13,272 nucleotides of DNA from Dehalococcoidia bacterium UBA2777 (GCA_002352365.1 DEIJ01000078.1:1-13272), one strand, 5' to 3'. Counted from the stretch's first letter, positions 1 through 8,363 are shown. Numbers and translations are program-made. Notes: generated by a model not told the origin, from the sequence alone.

Positions 1-208
1 CTAAAGAGTCTTGACAAAAGGTTTGAATTTTTTAACATGTAGGCATTTTTATTGACAAAGATGAAAACATAGATCACACCCAGATTATGTTCTTGCTTAT
101 TATGAGGCAACAAACTGAAGTTGGGTTACCTGCTTAAATCGTTTGACGCGTCTTGGGGGTCCCCCCGATTCTACCTGAGACTGTTAATATGACTCTCGAG
201 AGGGTCCT

Positions 209-2611
209 CTAACGCTCCGTCTTAACCCATAGCCTCTCGCCATCGGTGGTGAAGGTAATGGTTCCTTGTTTTGAGGTGAGATATAGCTTATTCTCGCTTA
301 TCTTCTTTGTTAGCCTAGCTAATATCTCCTCATGAGGATGGCCAAATGGGTTATTCTCCCCTACTGAGATGACTGCTATCTCAGGATCAACCACTACCAA
401 AAACTGGCTGGAAGTGGAATCCCTACTTCCGTGGTGGCCAACCTTGAGGACAGTGCTCCTCAACCCCCTCCCTTGATATAAAAGCTTCCATTCTGCCTCA
501 TCATGGATATCTGCCGTCAGTAAAAAGCTAACTTCATCTTTGGCCAAGCGTAATACCACCCCATTGTTATCGATATCTGCGGCAGTGCCCTCGAACAGCT
601 CTGCTTGGGGATTAAGCACCTCCATTCTTACCCCATCTCCTAACTCAATGTATTGGCCTGCTTGAGCCCAAATATGCTTGATATTCTTCTCGGCGATCAG
701 CTTATGCCATTCAGTGTAAGCGGGAGAAGTGTAGTCAAGCTTGGGTTCTAGCACCTGTCCCACCTTATAATGTCGCAGCACTTCTATTAGTCCGACAAGG
801 TGGTCATCATGAGGATGAGTGAGCACCACCACATCTATACTTTTATCCCAAAAGGGAAACTTTTGGCCTAATTTGAGGCTTACCTCTCTAGGATCAGGGC
901 CACCATCAATGAGTATCTGCCGGCCATTTGGTATTTGAACGAGGATGGCATCTCCTTGCCCCACATCGAGGAAGCTAACCTCAAGTTGTTTCGGTGGGGC
1001 CACTATCACGGCAAGCCATATCAGGGCGGCGGCTAAAAGAGTGAAGGTAAACACCCACTCTTTCCTAGGCAGCCTACCTAGAAGCTCAGCAGCTCTATCA
1101 AATCTCTTTCGCCCCCAAGTCGCTGCCTTAGATAAACTTGCCCCCAACCGTTTCCGTGAGGGGATGATCCATAAGGCACCAGCCCCCAGGCCATAGTAAG
1201 CCCATATCATATTGCCACTTATCGAGCCAATCTGTTGTGAGGCAAAAGGCAAGGCAGCAAAGCCGTGGACAACTTCGATTACATAGCTGAGAAAAAGCCA
1301 AGCCAGCCACCCAATAGCTTGAGATAGAGGAGGAGCAAAAAGCCCAAGCACCGCCGTAGCGAGTACAGTTATAACAATAGCCGGCAAGGCTAGTAAGGCG
1401 AAAAAGGTGGCAGGAAGGCCAACAAAGGAGACATAGTGGAAGTAATAAGCAATAAGGGGAAAAGTGGCGATGATCGCTCCCAAGGTAACCGCAAAACTGC
1501 CTATAATGGGAGAGGTGGCGGCAATTACCTTTTCGTTATCCCCAACTATAGCCTTAATCCCTTTTCTCCCTAATGTCTGGAGAGGGGGGACAAGAAGGAC
1601 AAGCCCAGCCACAGCCGCAAAGCTCAATTGAAAGGCTACATCCCATAGAAGTTGGGGATCTATCCCCACCATTATGGCGGCAGCAAGGGCGAGGGGAGGC
1701 ATAGCACTATAAGGTCTGCCCAGCCACAGGGCAGCAAGGAGCAGGCTAACCATGATAGCTGCTCGGAAAGCTGGAGGGTGTAGCCCGGTGAGCAAAGCAT
1801 AGACCCAGATACCAGCTAAGGCAACCAGAAGGTAAGTAGGTCTATGCCGACCAAACAGCCAAGCTCCCAGGCTGAGGAAGATACCAGCCAAAATGCTGAG
1901 ATGAAGCCCTGAGATAGCGATCAGATGGGCGGTTCCAGTGTGGCGGAAGGCATCCATCAGGGAATCGGGAATGTAGCTGCGGATGCCGAGGAGAAGGGCT
2001 TGAGCTAGGGAAGCCTGCGGTTGGGGCAAGGCATGAGTTAGCGACTGGGAAAGGCGCTCTCTTAGGCTGAAGAGCCAGCCTTTGCCTACAAGCTCTATTT
2101 CGGGGTAGAACATAATGGAGTAAATATCTTGCTCAGCAAGCCAGGCCCGGTAGTCAAAATCACCAAATTGAGGAGGGGTACGAAGTTCCCCACTAACTTG
2201 GAGCAGGTCGCCATAGCTATAAGTGGGAAAACTCCTGGTGCGTATTAACAGAGTGCCCGAAAGGGCTTGCCACTCCCCATTTATTTTTATCTCTCGGACG
2301 GAAAGGCGGAAGGAAATACCCCTGCCCTCAAATTTGGGGTCTTGGGCTACCGTTCCTTCTATCTCTACTATTCCCTGTTCATTGTAAAGTTGGAGAGTAG
2401 GCTCAGTTGTGGTGTATTGGAAACAAAACAGAGCACCGAGGAGGGTGGTAAGGCATAACCCACCCCATAGGAAAGTCTGCCGGTTATGCCAAAAGGAGAT
2501 GACTAGGATGGCAAGAGCAAATAGCGTGGCACAGGCATATAAAGGTAAGGCAACCTTCGATCCCAGATAAATGCCGGCAATCCAAGCGCAGCTAAGACAA
2601 ATAAGCTTCAT
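209..2611 (-). CDS. comEC: ComEC/Rec2 family DNA-uptake channel protein
   Basis: Inner-membrane channel protein that carries single-stranded DNA into the cytoplasm during natural transformation. At 800 aa it is of normal full length. The N-terminal hydrophobic segments and soluble DUF4131-like region span about residues 1-190. The multi-membrane competence domain covers about 200-490 and carries the family hallmark HLIAISGLHL near residue 230. The C-terminal metallo-beta-lactamase domain (about 545-795) shows FLDVGQGDA, the metal site THPHDDH near residue 600, LLTADIHDE and KVGHHGSRDS, so the metal ligands appear intact. The ATG is chosen because the N-terminus is typical for the family; GGAAG sits directly against it, so the ribosome site is weak. 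The gene starts 19 bases after the comEA stop, consistent with co-transcription and perhaps translational coupling. Family assignment is secure; competence of the host is inferred. Confidence 0.95.
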   Translation of the reverse strand: MKLICLSCAWIAGIYLGSKVALPLYACATLFALAILVISFWHNRQTFLWGGLCLTTLLGALFCFQYTTTEPTLQLYNEQGIVEIEGTVAQDPKFEGRGISFRLSVREIKINGEWQALSGTLLIRTRSFPTYSYGDLLQVSGELRTPPQFGDFDYRAWLAEQDIYSIMFYPEIELVGKGWLFSLRERLSQSLTHALPQPQASLAQALLLGIRSYIPDSLMDAFRHTGTAHLIAISGLHLSILAGIFLSLGAWLFGRHRPTYLLVALAGIWVYALLTGLHPPAFRAAIMVSLLLAALWLGRPYSAMPPLALAAAIMVGIDPQLLWDVAFQLSFAAVAGLVLLVPPLQTLGRKGIKAIVGDNEKVIAATSPIIGSFAVTLGAIIATFPLIAYYFHYVSFVGLPATFFALLALPAIVITVLATAVLGLFAPPLSQAIGWLAWLFLSYVIEVVHGFAALPFASQQIGSISGNMIWAYYGLGAGALWIIPSRKRLGASLSKAATWGRKRFDRAAELLGRLPRKEWVFTFTLLAAALIWLAVIVAPPKQLEVSFLDVGQGDAILVQIPNGRQILIDGGPDPREVSLKLGQKFPFWDKSIDVVVLTHPHDDHLVGLIEVLRHYKVGQVLEPKLDYTSPAYTEWHKLIAEKNIKHIWAQAGQYIELGDGVRMEVLNPQAELFEGTAADIDNNGVVLRLAKDEVSFLLTADIHDEAEWKLLYQGRGLRSTVLKVGHHGSRDSTSSQFLVVVDPEIAVISVGENNPFGHPHEEILARLTKKISENKLYLTSKQGTITFTTDGERLWVKTER

Positions 2612-2630
2612 CTTCCGGAAGCAGGGCTGC

Positions 2631-3140
2631 TTACACTACTGTAATCATGTCCTCCATTTGGGCAAACTTCGCCGGCCCGATGCCCTTTACCTCCATTAGC
2701 TGGGGGAGGGTGCAGAAGAGATGTTCACTGCGGTAGTCGATTATCCTTTGAGCAAGAGCAGGGCCAATGCCAGGCAAGGTTTGGAGTTCCTCTAAAGATG
2801 CGGTGTTAATGTTGATCTTTGTTTTGGGGGGCTTTTCGAATGGACTCTGGTCGATATAGGGGACCTGAATTTTGACCTTGTTAGGTTGGGCATCTTCAGT
2901 TGTGCCCCCGGCTGCCTGAAGAATATCCCTAATGCTGCTATCCTGGCTAAAGGTATAGATGCCAGGGTTGGCTACAGCACCGCTGAGATAAATCTCTATC
3001 TCTGAAGCTGGAGGAGATGAAAGGGAGATCTCTATGGGCTGGCCTTCACCTCTGTGCTCAGATATAAGTACTGCCCCACCGACAACAATTACCACGATTA
3101 ATAGGGCAAAGATGTATGTCCATCGCTTGCCATCTTTCAT
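2631..3140 (-). CDS. comEA: ComEA family helix-hairpin-helix DNA receptor
   Basis: Membrane-anchored double-stranded DNA receptor that works with ComEC. I place the start at 3140, not at the longer ORF start 3182, because GAGGTGG lies 4 bases upstream of this ATG and the protein then begins MKDGKRW followed directly by a membrane anchor (about residues 8-27). A SLBB-like segment (about 48-80, IYLSGAVANPGIYTF) precedes a C-terminal tandem helix-hairpin-helix domain (about 110-169) with ININTASLEEL, LPGIGPALAQRI and KGIGPAKF. The 169 aa length and the order anchor-SLBB-HhH match ComEA of Gram-positive type. The first gene of the operon, it is followed 19 bases later by comEC. Its ATG overlaps the TGA of the upstream recombinase remnant (ATGA), so its present ribosome site lies inside that remnant. 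Confidence 0.93.
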   Translation of the reverse strand: MKDGKRWTYIFALLIVVIVVGGAVLISEHRGEGQPIEISLSSPPASEIEIYLSGAVANPGIYTFSQDSSIRDILQAAGGTTEDAQPNKVKIQVPYIDQSPFEKPPKTKININTASLEELQTLPGIGPALAQRIIDYRSEHLFCTLPQLMEVKGIGPAKFAQMEDMITVV

Positions 3141-3488
3141 GAGACCACCTCTTCCTGAGGATATAGTTGTAAATTGGAACACTCCATAGAAATAGCACCC
3201 CTAATCTCTACCCTATTATTATCAATAAAGGCCTTTATTTGCAATGTCTCCAGAGCCATTCGCTTTTCCTCAAAGGAAAGGTTTCTAAGGTTTCGCTCAA
3301 CAAGCTCACAGGGCTTCTTTATATCCTCTATATCTGTTTTGCTTCGCTTACTTGCCTCCATCTGCCTCTCTAAGTCGGCTCGCTGCTTCAATAGGTCACC
3401 TTTGGCCCTACTTAGGATTGCATTTTGCCTTTCCCTCTGTAGTGAGTGCTGCTAAATATTCATCAAGTGCCTCATAGATAGCTGCCAT
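3137..3488 (-). pseudogene. C-terminal remnant of a large serine recombinase
   Basis: The open stretch ending at 3137 (TTG-initiated if read as an ORF at 3391) encodes an acidic/basic coiled-coil-like segment (LLKQRADLERQMEAS) followed by LSFEEKRMALETLQIK and a strand-like VEIRGAI end. This is the typical C-terminal tail of large serine recombinases/resolvase-type integrases. Upstream of 3391 the same frame stays open to a TAG at about 3460. A second frame beginning with ATG at 3488, behind AGGAGGG, reads MAAIYEALDEYLAALTTEGK and then runs out of frame at a TAG (3408-3410). The two pieces together look like one decayed gene with a frameshift between about 3420 and 3450. The catalytic serine domain and the recombinase domain are absent. 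The alternative is a real 26-codon gene at 3408-3488. Identification of the tail rests on motif recognition. Confidence 0.65.
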
Positions 3489-3650
3489 TATGCCCTCCTG
3501 TATTTCTTATCTTGCCACATTCATTGCTCTCCCTTCGCAGGAAGTCAAGCTTATGTGATGAAACGGAATTGATTTTCTCGAGCCGGCAGTGTTAATATTT
3601 TGCTATCAAGACAGCGTCGGCGAAATAAGTAAAGATGAGGTGTTTGAGCT
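3489..3650. other. Divergent intergenic region
   Basis: Spacer between the leftward recombinase remnant/comEA operon and the rightward HTH-hsdM genes. It carries one plausible rightward promoter, listed separately. I see no further gene, RNA or repeat here and no convincing leftward promoter for comEA-comEC. Confidence 0.4.
3569..3598 (+). promoter_or_regulatory. Candidate sigma70 promoter for HTH-hsdM
   Basis: TTGATT (3569-3574) and TAATAT (3593-3598) are separated by 18 bases, and the -10 lies about 50 bases before the HTH start. A CTCGAG palindrome sits in the spacer. This is a consensus-based guess only. Confidence 0.35.
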
Positions 3651-3884
3651 ATGCCCCTTCTTGATAGCTACTTCAAAGTTCCCGAGGCAGCCACCTTTCT
3701 CGGTGTTCATCCGGAGACGATAAAGCGCCTATGCCAGCGTGGGCGCATCCCCGCTGAGAAGGTTCATAATACTTGGCTCATCCAGAAAGAGAAACTGGAG
3801 AAATTCGCATCAACTTATCGCAATCCTAGACGGGCCAATGCTGGGATATTCCCAAGCTCTTTTAAGCATGACGGAGGAAGGTGA
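3651..3884 (+). CDS. Excisionase-family (MerR-like) helix-turn-helix protein
   Basis: A 77-residue DNA-binding protein. Residues 5-55 form the compact excisionase/HTH_17 type fold: FKVPEAATFLGVHPETIKRL, then a turn and RIPAEKVHNTWLIQKEKLEKF, where a wing plus recognition helix are expected. AGGTG lies 8 bases upstream of the ATG, supporting the start. The last 15-17 codons overlap the possible first start of hsdM (ATG at 3868) in another frame, so the two genes are probably translated as a unit. Small HTH proteins of this class occur as excisionases of mobile elements and as regulators ahead of restriction-modification genes; here the position favours the second role. The exact operator is unknown. 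Confidence 0.8.
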   Translation: MPLLDSYFKVPEAATFLGVHPETIKRLCQRGRIPAEKVHNTWLIQKEKLEKFASTYRNPRRANAGIFPSSFKHDGGR

Positions 3885-3891
3885 CCTGTTT

Positions 3892-4866
3892 ATGGCGAGA
3901 AGAAGGGTCTCCAGCATAAGCAGTGATCGGACTCGGAAGTCAAATGGCGCCAACCTGGGCTTCGAGGAGAAGCTTTGGCAGGTGGCTGATAGACTGCGCG
4001 GTCATATGGACCCGGCAGAGTACAAACATGTTGTCCTGGGCCTTGTTTTTCTCAAGTATATCTCCGATGCCTTTGAAGAACGTTACCGGCAGCTTAGCCG
4101 CTGGACCTCCGATCCTTCACATGAATACTATATCAAGGAACCACAAGCGCGATATGGAGTTCTCGAAGACCGTGATGAATACAAAGCTGAAAACATCTTT
4201 TGGGTGCCTAAGGAAGCGCGGTGGCCGCATCTTCAGGCCAATGCCAGGCAACCTACCATCGGCAGGTTGATTGACGATGCGATGGTGGCTATCGAGCGTG
4301 ATAATGCATCTCTCAAGGGAGTACTGCCTAAAGACTATGCCCGCCCAACACTTGATAAGCAGCAGGTGGGAGAGCTGATTGACCTTATCGGCACTATCGG
4401 GCTAGGTGACAAAGAAAACCGTTCTAAAGATATTCTCGGCCGGGTATATGAGTACTTCCTCGGCAAGTTTGCCAGCGCCGAGGGCAAGAAAGGCGGAGAG
4501 TTCTATACACCACGATGTGTGGTTCGGCTGCTGGTAGAAATGATTGAACCATTTAAGGGGCGGGTATACGACCCCTGTTGCGGCTCCAGTGGAATGTTCG
4601 TCCAGAGCGAGGAGTTTATTCGTCGGCATGGCGGTCGCATTGGTGATATATCTGTCTATGGACAGGAATCTAACCCGACGACCTGGCGCCTTGCCAAAAT
4701 GAACCTGGCAATTCGTGGAATAGAAGCTAACCTGGGCCCATATCATGCTGACTCTTTCCACGATGACCTGCATAAAGACCTCAAGGCGGACAGACTTTCG
4801 ATAGAAGTCACCGATAACCGGTGCAACAAGGAGGAACAAGAGCTGTCCCAAATTAGCCTAGCATGA
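3892..4866 (+). pseudogene. hsdM: Truncated type I restriction methylase subunit HsdM
   Basis: N-terminal two thirds of the N6-adenine methyltransferase subunit of a type I restriction-modification system. Residues 20-160 form the HsdM helical bundle (GFEEKLWQVADRLRGHMDP, VVLGLVFLKYISDAFEERY). The SAM-binding domain begins at about 200 with GGEFYTPRCVVRLLVEMI and carries motif I as DPCCGSSGMF (227-236). Homology stops after HKDLKAD (residue 300), exactly where the family normally continues with the catalytic NPPF (motif IV). It is replaced by 24 unrelated residues and a TGA. A working HsdM is about 480-520 aa; this one has 324, so methylation activity should be lost. An alternative start at 3868 would add MTEEGDLF. 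No hsdS or hsdR is present nearby. The base composition changes sharply just downstream, which points to an insertion or replacement. Confidence 0.85.
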
Positions 4867-4894
4867 CTAATTATCCCAGGGCCATCCACTTTTG

Positions 4895-4919
4895 TGAAGG
4901 GTCTAAAACCAACCCTTCA
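4895..4919 (+). promoter_or_regulatory. Stem-loop ahead of the GTPase gene
   Basis: TGAAGGGT (4895-4902) pairs perfectly with ACCCTTCA (4912-4919) across a 9-base loop, about 26 bases before the GTPase start. No U-run follows, so it is not a clear terminator. It could be a leader structure of the GTPase mRNA or the scar of the event that cut hsdM. Confidence 0.4.
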
Positions 4920-4945
4920 AAACATATCATACGAGGAGGAAACGA

Positions 4946-6244
4946 ATGATGAAACAATCAGAAATTGAAAATAGACTAGAAAGAATTACTGGCATCTATA
5001 ACAAACTTTCTGAACTTATGGAATTGCTACCAGCACCAGATAATATAAAGATAAAATTGATTAATTTGTTGGTAGGAGATAAAGATATGGAAGAATTGAT
5101 AGAGGGCATAAAGAAGCGCAGACCACCCAGATTTATTTTAATCGGGCGGACAGGAGTTGGTAAGAGTAGTCTGATTAATGCCATATGCGGTAAATATTTG
5201 GCAGAAGAAAGCGATGTACAAGTAGGTACAACTTTCGGAGAAAAATATTCTTACAAGTTTATGGGAAAAACTATTTTTGAAGTTATTGATACACGCGGTA
5301 TAGGAGAATCATTAAAAACAAATCGATCTGCTGAAGAAGATTTAAAAGATTTGGTTGCTAATTTTTCCCCAGACGCTATTTTGTTTTTAGTAGAAGGACG
5401 CGCTTATGTCCCTGAAGATATAACTGTTTTGAAAAAAACTAATGACATTTTAGGTTTCAAAATACCTGCAATTGCTATTTCTGCTCAAGTCGACAAATTG
5501 CAGGAGAGTAGAGAAAAAAATCCCAATAATTATTCAGAAAGAAAGAAAAGGAATATTGAAGATGCAGCATATCAACTTTCGAAAATACTTGCGGAAAATG
5601 ATATTACACCATTGGGTATATTACCGGTATCCTCATATATTGAATGGAATGAAGATCCGACTAAAGTAGAGAAAGAAAGTTGGAATAAATTAAAAATAAT
5701 ATTTGATGGACGCTATAATATAGATAAATTACTTGATTTATTGGAAAACAATATGAGTATTAAAGCAGGGATATTCTTAATGCTTTATTCGAGACTCGAT
5801 CAAGTAAGCAGAAAAATCGCAAATAGATTTATTAAAGTATTTTCTGGGATATCATTAGCCATAGCAACTACGCCTATTCCATTTTCTGATATAATTCTTT
5901 TAAGTTCTTTGCAAGCAATTTTAATTATGCTTATAGCATACTTAAGTGGAAGGGATCTAAGTTTTGGCACGGCAAAGGAACTACTTGTCTCGCTTGGCGC
6001 AGGTGGTGCTACTGGTTTTGGTTTTCGTGTTCTATTTCAGCAGGGAAGCAAATTTGCAAATTTGATTTTTCCTGGTGCAGGTAGTGCTCTTAGTGCTGCT
6101 ATTGCGGGTGGTGGGACGTATGCAATTGGCAAAGCAGCAATAGCATATTTTATACAAGGTGTTTCTAGAGATAAATTAAAAGATATTGTGAAAAGTGCGC
6201 AAGATGAATATAAAGGGACAATTGACAATTTTGTCTTCGCCTAA
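4946..6244 (+). CDS. Era-like GTPase fused to a DUF697 membrane domain
   Basis: A 432-residue protein. Residues 1-60 are a helical N-terminus. The GTPase domain follows with P-loop GRTGVGKSS (67-75), a G2 threonine within VGTT (93-96), and G3 as DTRG (115-118). At the G4 position the usual NKxD is SAQVDKL (179-185), keeping D but not N-K. PVSS (227-230) may be G5. Residues about 270-405 match the DUF697/YcjF-type hydrophobic domain: PIPFSDIILLSSLQAILIML and the glycine-rich GAGGATGFGF and GAGSALSAAIAGGG. GTPases of this kind are membrane-associated; the cellular role is not established. GAGGAGG lies about 6 bases before the first of two adjacent ATGs (4946 and 4949). The gene is visibly AT-rich compared with hsdM before it and the ABC remnant after it, which suggests horizontal acquisition. 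A nested hairpin begins one base after its stop. Confidence 0.85.
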   Translation: MMKQSEIENRLERITGIYNKLSELMELLPAPDNIKIKLINLLVGDKDMEELIEGIKKRRPPRFILIGRTGVGKSSLINAICGKYLAEESDVQVGTTFGEKYSYKFMGKTIFEVIDTRGIGESLKTNRSAEEDLKDLVANFSPDAILFLVEGRAYVPEDITVLKKTNDILGFKIPAIAISAQVDKLQESREKNPNNYSERKKRNIEDAAYQLSKILAENDITPLGILPVSSYIEWNEDPTKVEKESWNKLKIIFDGRYNIDKLLDLLENNMSIKAGIFLMLYSRLDQVSRKIANRFIKVFSGISLAIATTPIPFSDIILLSSLQAILIMLIAYLSGRDLSFGTAKELLVSLGAGGATGFGFRVLFQQGSKFANLIFPGAGSALSAAIAGGGTYAIGKAAIAYFIQGVSRDKLKDIVKSAQDEYKGTIDNFVFA

Positions 6245-6245
6245 A

Positions 6246-6308
6246 TGTGCTTTACGGTTACGCTATCGCTCCACACAAATGCCCTTTCAGGGCACTTCGT
6301 AAAGCACA
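6246..6308. repeat. Nested inverted repeat (element A)
   Basis: Outer 11-bp arms TGTGCTTTACG (6246-6256) and CGTAAAGCACA (6298-6308) are perfect complements. Inside lies a tight hairpin TGCCCT-TTC-AGGGCA (6280-6294). It begins directly after the GTPase stop codon. There is no U-run, so it may be a weak terminator, an mRNA-stabilising structure or a mobile hairpin repeat. Its layout and the CACTTCG next to its right arm recur in element B (7335-7399). The RYYYAAC/GTTRRRY core sites of an integron attC are not present. Confidence 0.7.
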
Positions 6309-6358
6309 AGCACGCTAGGCGCAATGCCTGTGATTAGGAGGCGAGCAAGGGGGGAAGG

Positions 6359-6993
<635 letters not shown>

Positions 6994-7003
<10 letters not shown>

Positions 7004-7206
7004 CAGCCTATTTACTCAACTCGCTCGGGTCCATGGTGGAAGGCTTAAAGTCTTATTGCAAATTGTCACCTTTCTACTACTACACCAGCGCCGAACCGCT
7101 ACGGAACGGGCTGGATATGGGACACGCTGGGGTATTGATTGTGCTGACAGTAGTGTTCTTAGCGGTGGCCCTGATCGCATTCGAGCGCCATGATCTGGCA
7201 GTATGA
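6994..7206 (+). pseudogene. C-terminal fragment of an ABC-2 type permease
   Basis: Reading from 6994, the frame gives IAVAAYLLNSLGSMVEG, KLSPFYYYTSAEPLRNGLD, a hydrophobic helix (VLIVLTVVFLAVALIAF) and ERHDLAV, then TGA. This is the typical last part of an ABC-2 exporter permease, including its final membrane helix. Everything upstream (several hundred residues) is gone, and the fragment is joined out of frame to the 3' end of the ATPase pseudogene. A single deletion from within the 3' end of the ATPase gene into the permease gene explains the arrangement. The longer ORF beginning at 6919 has no support upstream of 6994. Confidence 0.75.
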
Positions 7207-7243
7207 AAGCAGTCCACGACCCTAGCAGCACTGCGCCTAACGA

Positions 7244-7328
7244 GACTGTCGAAAAAGTAGAGGCTCAGCTTTGGAGTGGTCAGACTCCCAGCTTTGAAAA
7301 AGAGGTTGTCAGGGGTTTTTCGACAGTC
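7244..7328. repeat. 85-bp element with 13-bp terminal inverted repeats (MITE-like)
   Basis: GACTGTCGAAAAA (7244-7256) and TTTTTCGACAGTC (7316-7328) are perfect inverted repeats. Inside lie GGAGT/ACTCC (about 7273-7288) as an inner stem and two direct copies of CAGCTTT. The size and termini resemble a small non-autonomous transposon or a fused pair of insertion-sequence ends. No target-site duplication is evident in the flanks, so mobility is inferred only. Confidence 0.55.
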
Positions 7329-7334
7329 ACAACA

Positions 7335-7399
7335 GTGGGTTGCCCCTATGACCTCCGCAAAACGCGGCTTGCTACGCTCGCCGCACTTCGGCAACCCAC
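7335..7399. repeat. Nested inverted repeat (element B)
   Basis: Outer 10-bp arms GTGGGTTGCC (7335-7344) and GGCAACCCAC (7390-7399) are perfect complements, with an inner GCGGC/GCCGC pair between them. Like element A it is about 65 bp long, contains TACGCT-nn-CGC (inner part) and has CACTTCG at the right-hand arm. The arm sequences differ, but each pair is complementary. Confidence 0.6.
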
Positions 7400-7540
7400 A
7401 AACCGTCAGGCTGTGTGAAAACCCTTTTAACATCCAAGTTATTCGGATATGATTGTAGTATACAAAAACTTTTCAGGCGAAATTGCCCAAAGCCCGATTA
7501 GAAGTGACACATAAAATAAGAATGGGGGGGGCAAATTATT

Positions 7541-8218
7541 ATGAAGATAAAATGGTTGGGACATGCTTGCGTTTTAATCACTTCGGAGGAAGGCATTAAA
7601 ATTATTACTGATCCCTATCCATGGGGCTGGCTATGGCGGGGCCCCTTGATGAAGATGGATTATCCTCCAATTGATGAGGAAGCTGATATTGTGGTACTCA
7701 CCCATAATCATCCCGATCATAACAACATAAAGGCAGTTCGAGGTGATCCAGAAATAGTAAGAGAAGTTGGGAGAAGAATAGTTAAGGGCATTCCCATCAA
7801 TGGTGTGAAAACTCGTCACGGGACTTTTAGAACCCAGAACATTGTCTATTGCCTTGAAGTAGATGGAATAAAGATATGCCATTCAGGGGATATAGGCCAT
7901 CTCCTCAATGGTGTGCAACTTGCCGAGATAGGAGGAGTTGATATATTGCTTGCTACTTTTTCTGGTTTCCCAGTTATGAAACCAGGAGGAGTAGCACAGG
8001 TCTGCCTGCAAATCAAGCCTAAAATAATCATTCCGATACACTACAGAACTCCTAATTGTAATGCTTTCCTTTTCACCAAACCGGATAAAGTTTATAGGAT
8101 ACTCAAGGAATTAGATGATAATCTTCAATGGTTAACAACAAATGAAGCAGAATTTACGATGGAGCAACTTCTGAGCCTAAAGAGGATCACCGTTCAAGTA
8201 TTCCCTCCTTACTTCTAG
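7541..8218 (+). CDS. MBL-fold metal-dependent hydrolase (UlaG/UPF0173-like)
   Basis: A 225-residue single-domain metallo-beta-lactamase-fold protein without signal peptide, so cytoplasmic. It begins MKIKWLGHACVLI, the usual N-terminal strand of the UlaG/UPF0173 group. The metal-binding motif is THNHPDH (H55, H57, D59, H60). Further likely ligands are H93 (TRHG), D117 in HSGDIGH and H167 in PIHYRT. All positions for a two-metal centre appear present. Substrate cannot be read from the sequence. Relatives include L-ascorbate-6-phosphate lactonase and general Zn-dependent hydrolases. A G-rich run ends about 9 bases before the ATG and serves as ribosome site. It stands alone between the decayed ABC exporter and the SBP copies; no operon partner is visible. 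Confidence 0.88.
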   Translation: MKIKWLGHACVLITSEEGIKIITDPYPWGWLWRGPLMKMDYPPIDEEADIVVLTHNHPDHNNIKAVRGDPEIVREVGRRIVKGIPINGVKTRHGTFRTQNIVYCLEVDGIKICHSGDIGHLLNGVQLAEIGGVDILLATFSGFPVMKPGGVAQVCLQIKPKIIIPIHYRTPNCNAFLFTKPDKVYRILKELDDNLQWLTTNEAEFTMEQLLSLKRITVQVFPPYF

Positions 8219-8230
8219 GAGGTGGTTTAA

Positions 8231-8295
8231 AAATCAGCTACGAGGTTTTGACAATTCCTAAGCAGAAATGAAGCCGAGAGTGGTGATTTGAATTT
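8231..8295 (+). repeat. SBP leader repeat, copy 1
   Basis: Begins AAATCAGCT, contains AAATGAAGCCGAGAG and ends near GATTTGAATT. It aligns along its length with 10265-10328, with several substitutions. The partner lies upstream of SBP copy 2, so the block is likely duplicated regulatory DNA. Confidence 0.6.
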
Positions 8296-8320
8296 TGAGC
8301 AAAGGGGTCCCACATCTTTT

Positions 8321-8363
8321 GGGTGCGCACCCCCTTGACTAAGGGTTTATATTGGCATATCTT
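8321..8363 (+). promoter_or_regulatory. Promoter with adjoining palindrome upstream of SBP copy 1
   Basis: TTGACT (8335-8340) and TATCTT (8358-8363) are spaced by exactly 17 bases. The perfect 12-base palindrome GGGTGCGCACCC (8321-8332) ends two bases before the -35, a position where an operator could lie. Now it would drive only a truncated gene. Confidence 0.45.

Larger units (their letters stand above)
7207..7540. other. Non-coding stretch with two inverted-repeat elements
   Basis: No gene is supported here. The stretch contains an 85-bp inverted-repeat element (7244-7328) and nested hairpin B (7335-7399), listed separately, and then an AT-richer leader (about 7430-7540). That leader includes TATGAT near 7449, a possible -10 for the MBL gene, but no convincing -35 at standard spacing. 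Confidence 0.5.

Noticed and set aside
11..57. TTGACA strings at 11-16 and 52-57 as promoters
   Set aside because: No acceptable -10 hexamer lies 16-18 bases downstream of either.
155..205. G5/C6 run and CTCTCGAGAG as a comEC terminator
   Set aside because: The first palindrome leaves almost no loop and neither is followed by a U-run on the minus strand.
3174..3455. 93-aa plus-strand ORF
   Set aside because: Shadow of the minus-strand recombinase tail, with low-complexity hydrophobic and serine-rich composition.
4402..4851. 149-aa minus-strand ORF opposite hsdM
   Set aside because: It is antisense to clear HsdM homology and shows no recognisable protein features.
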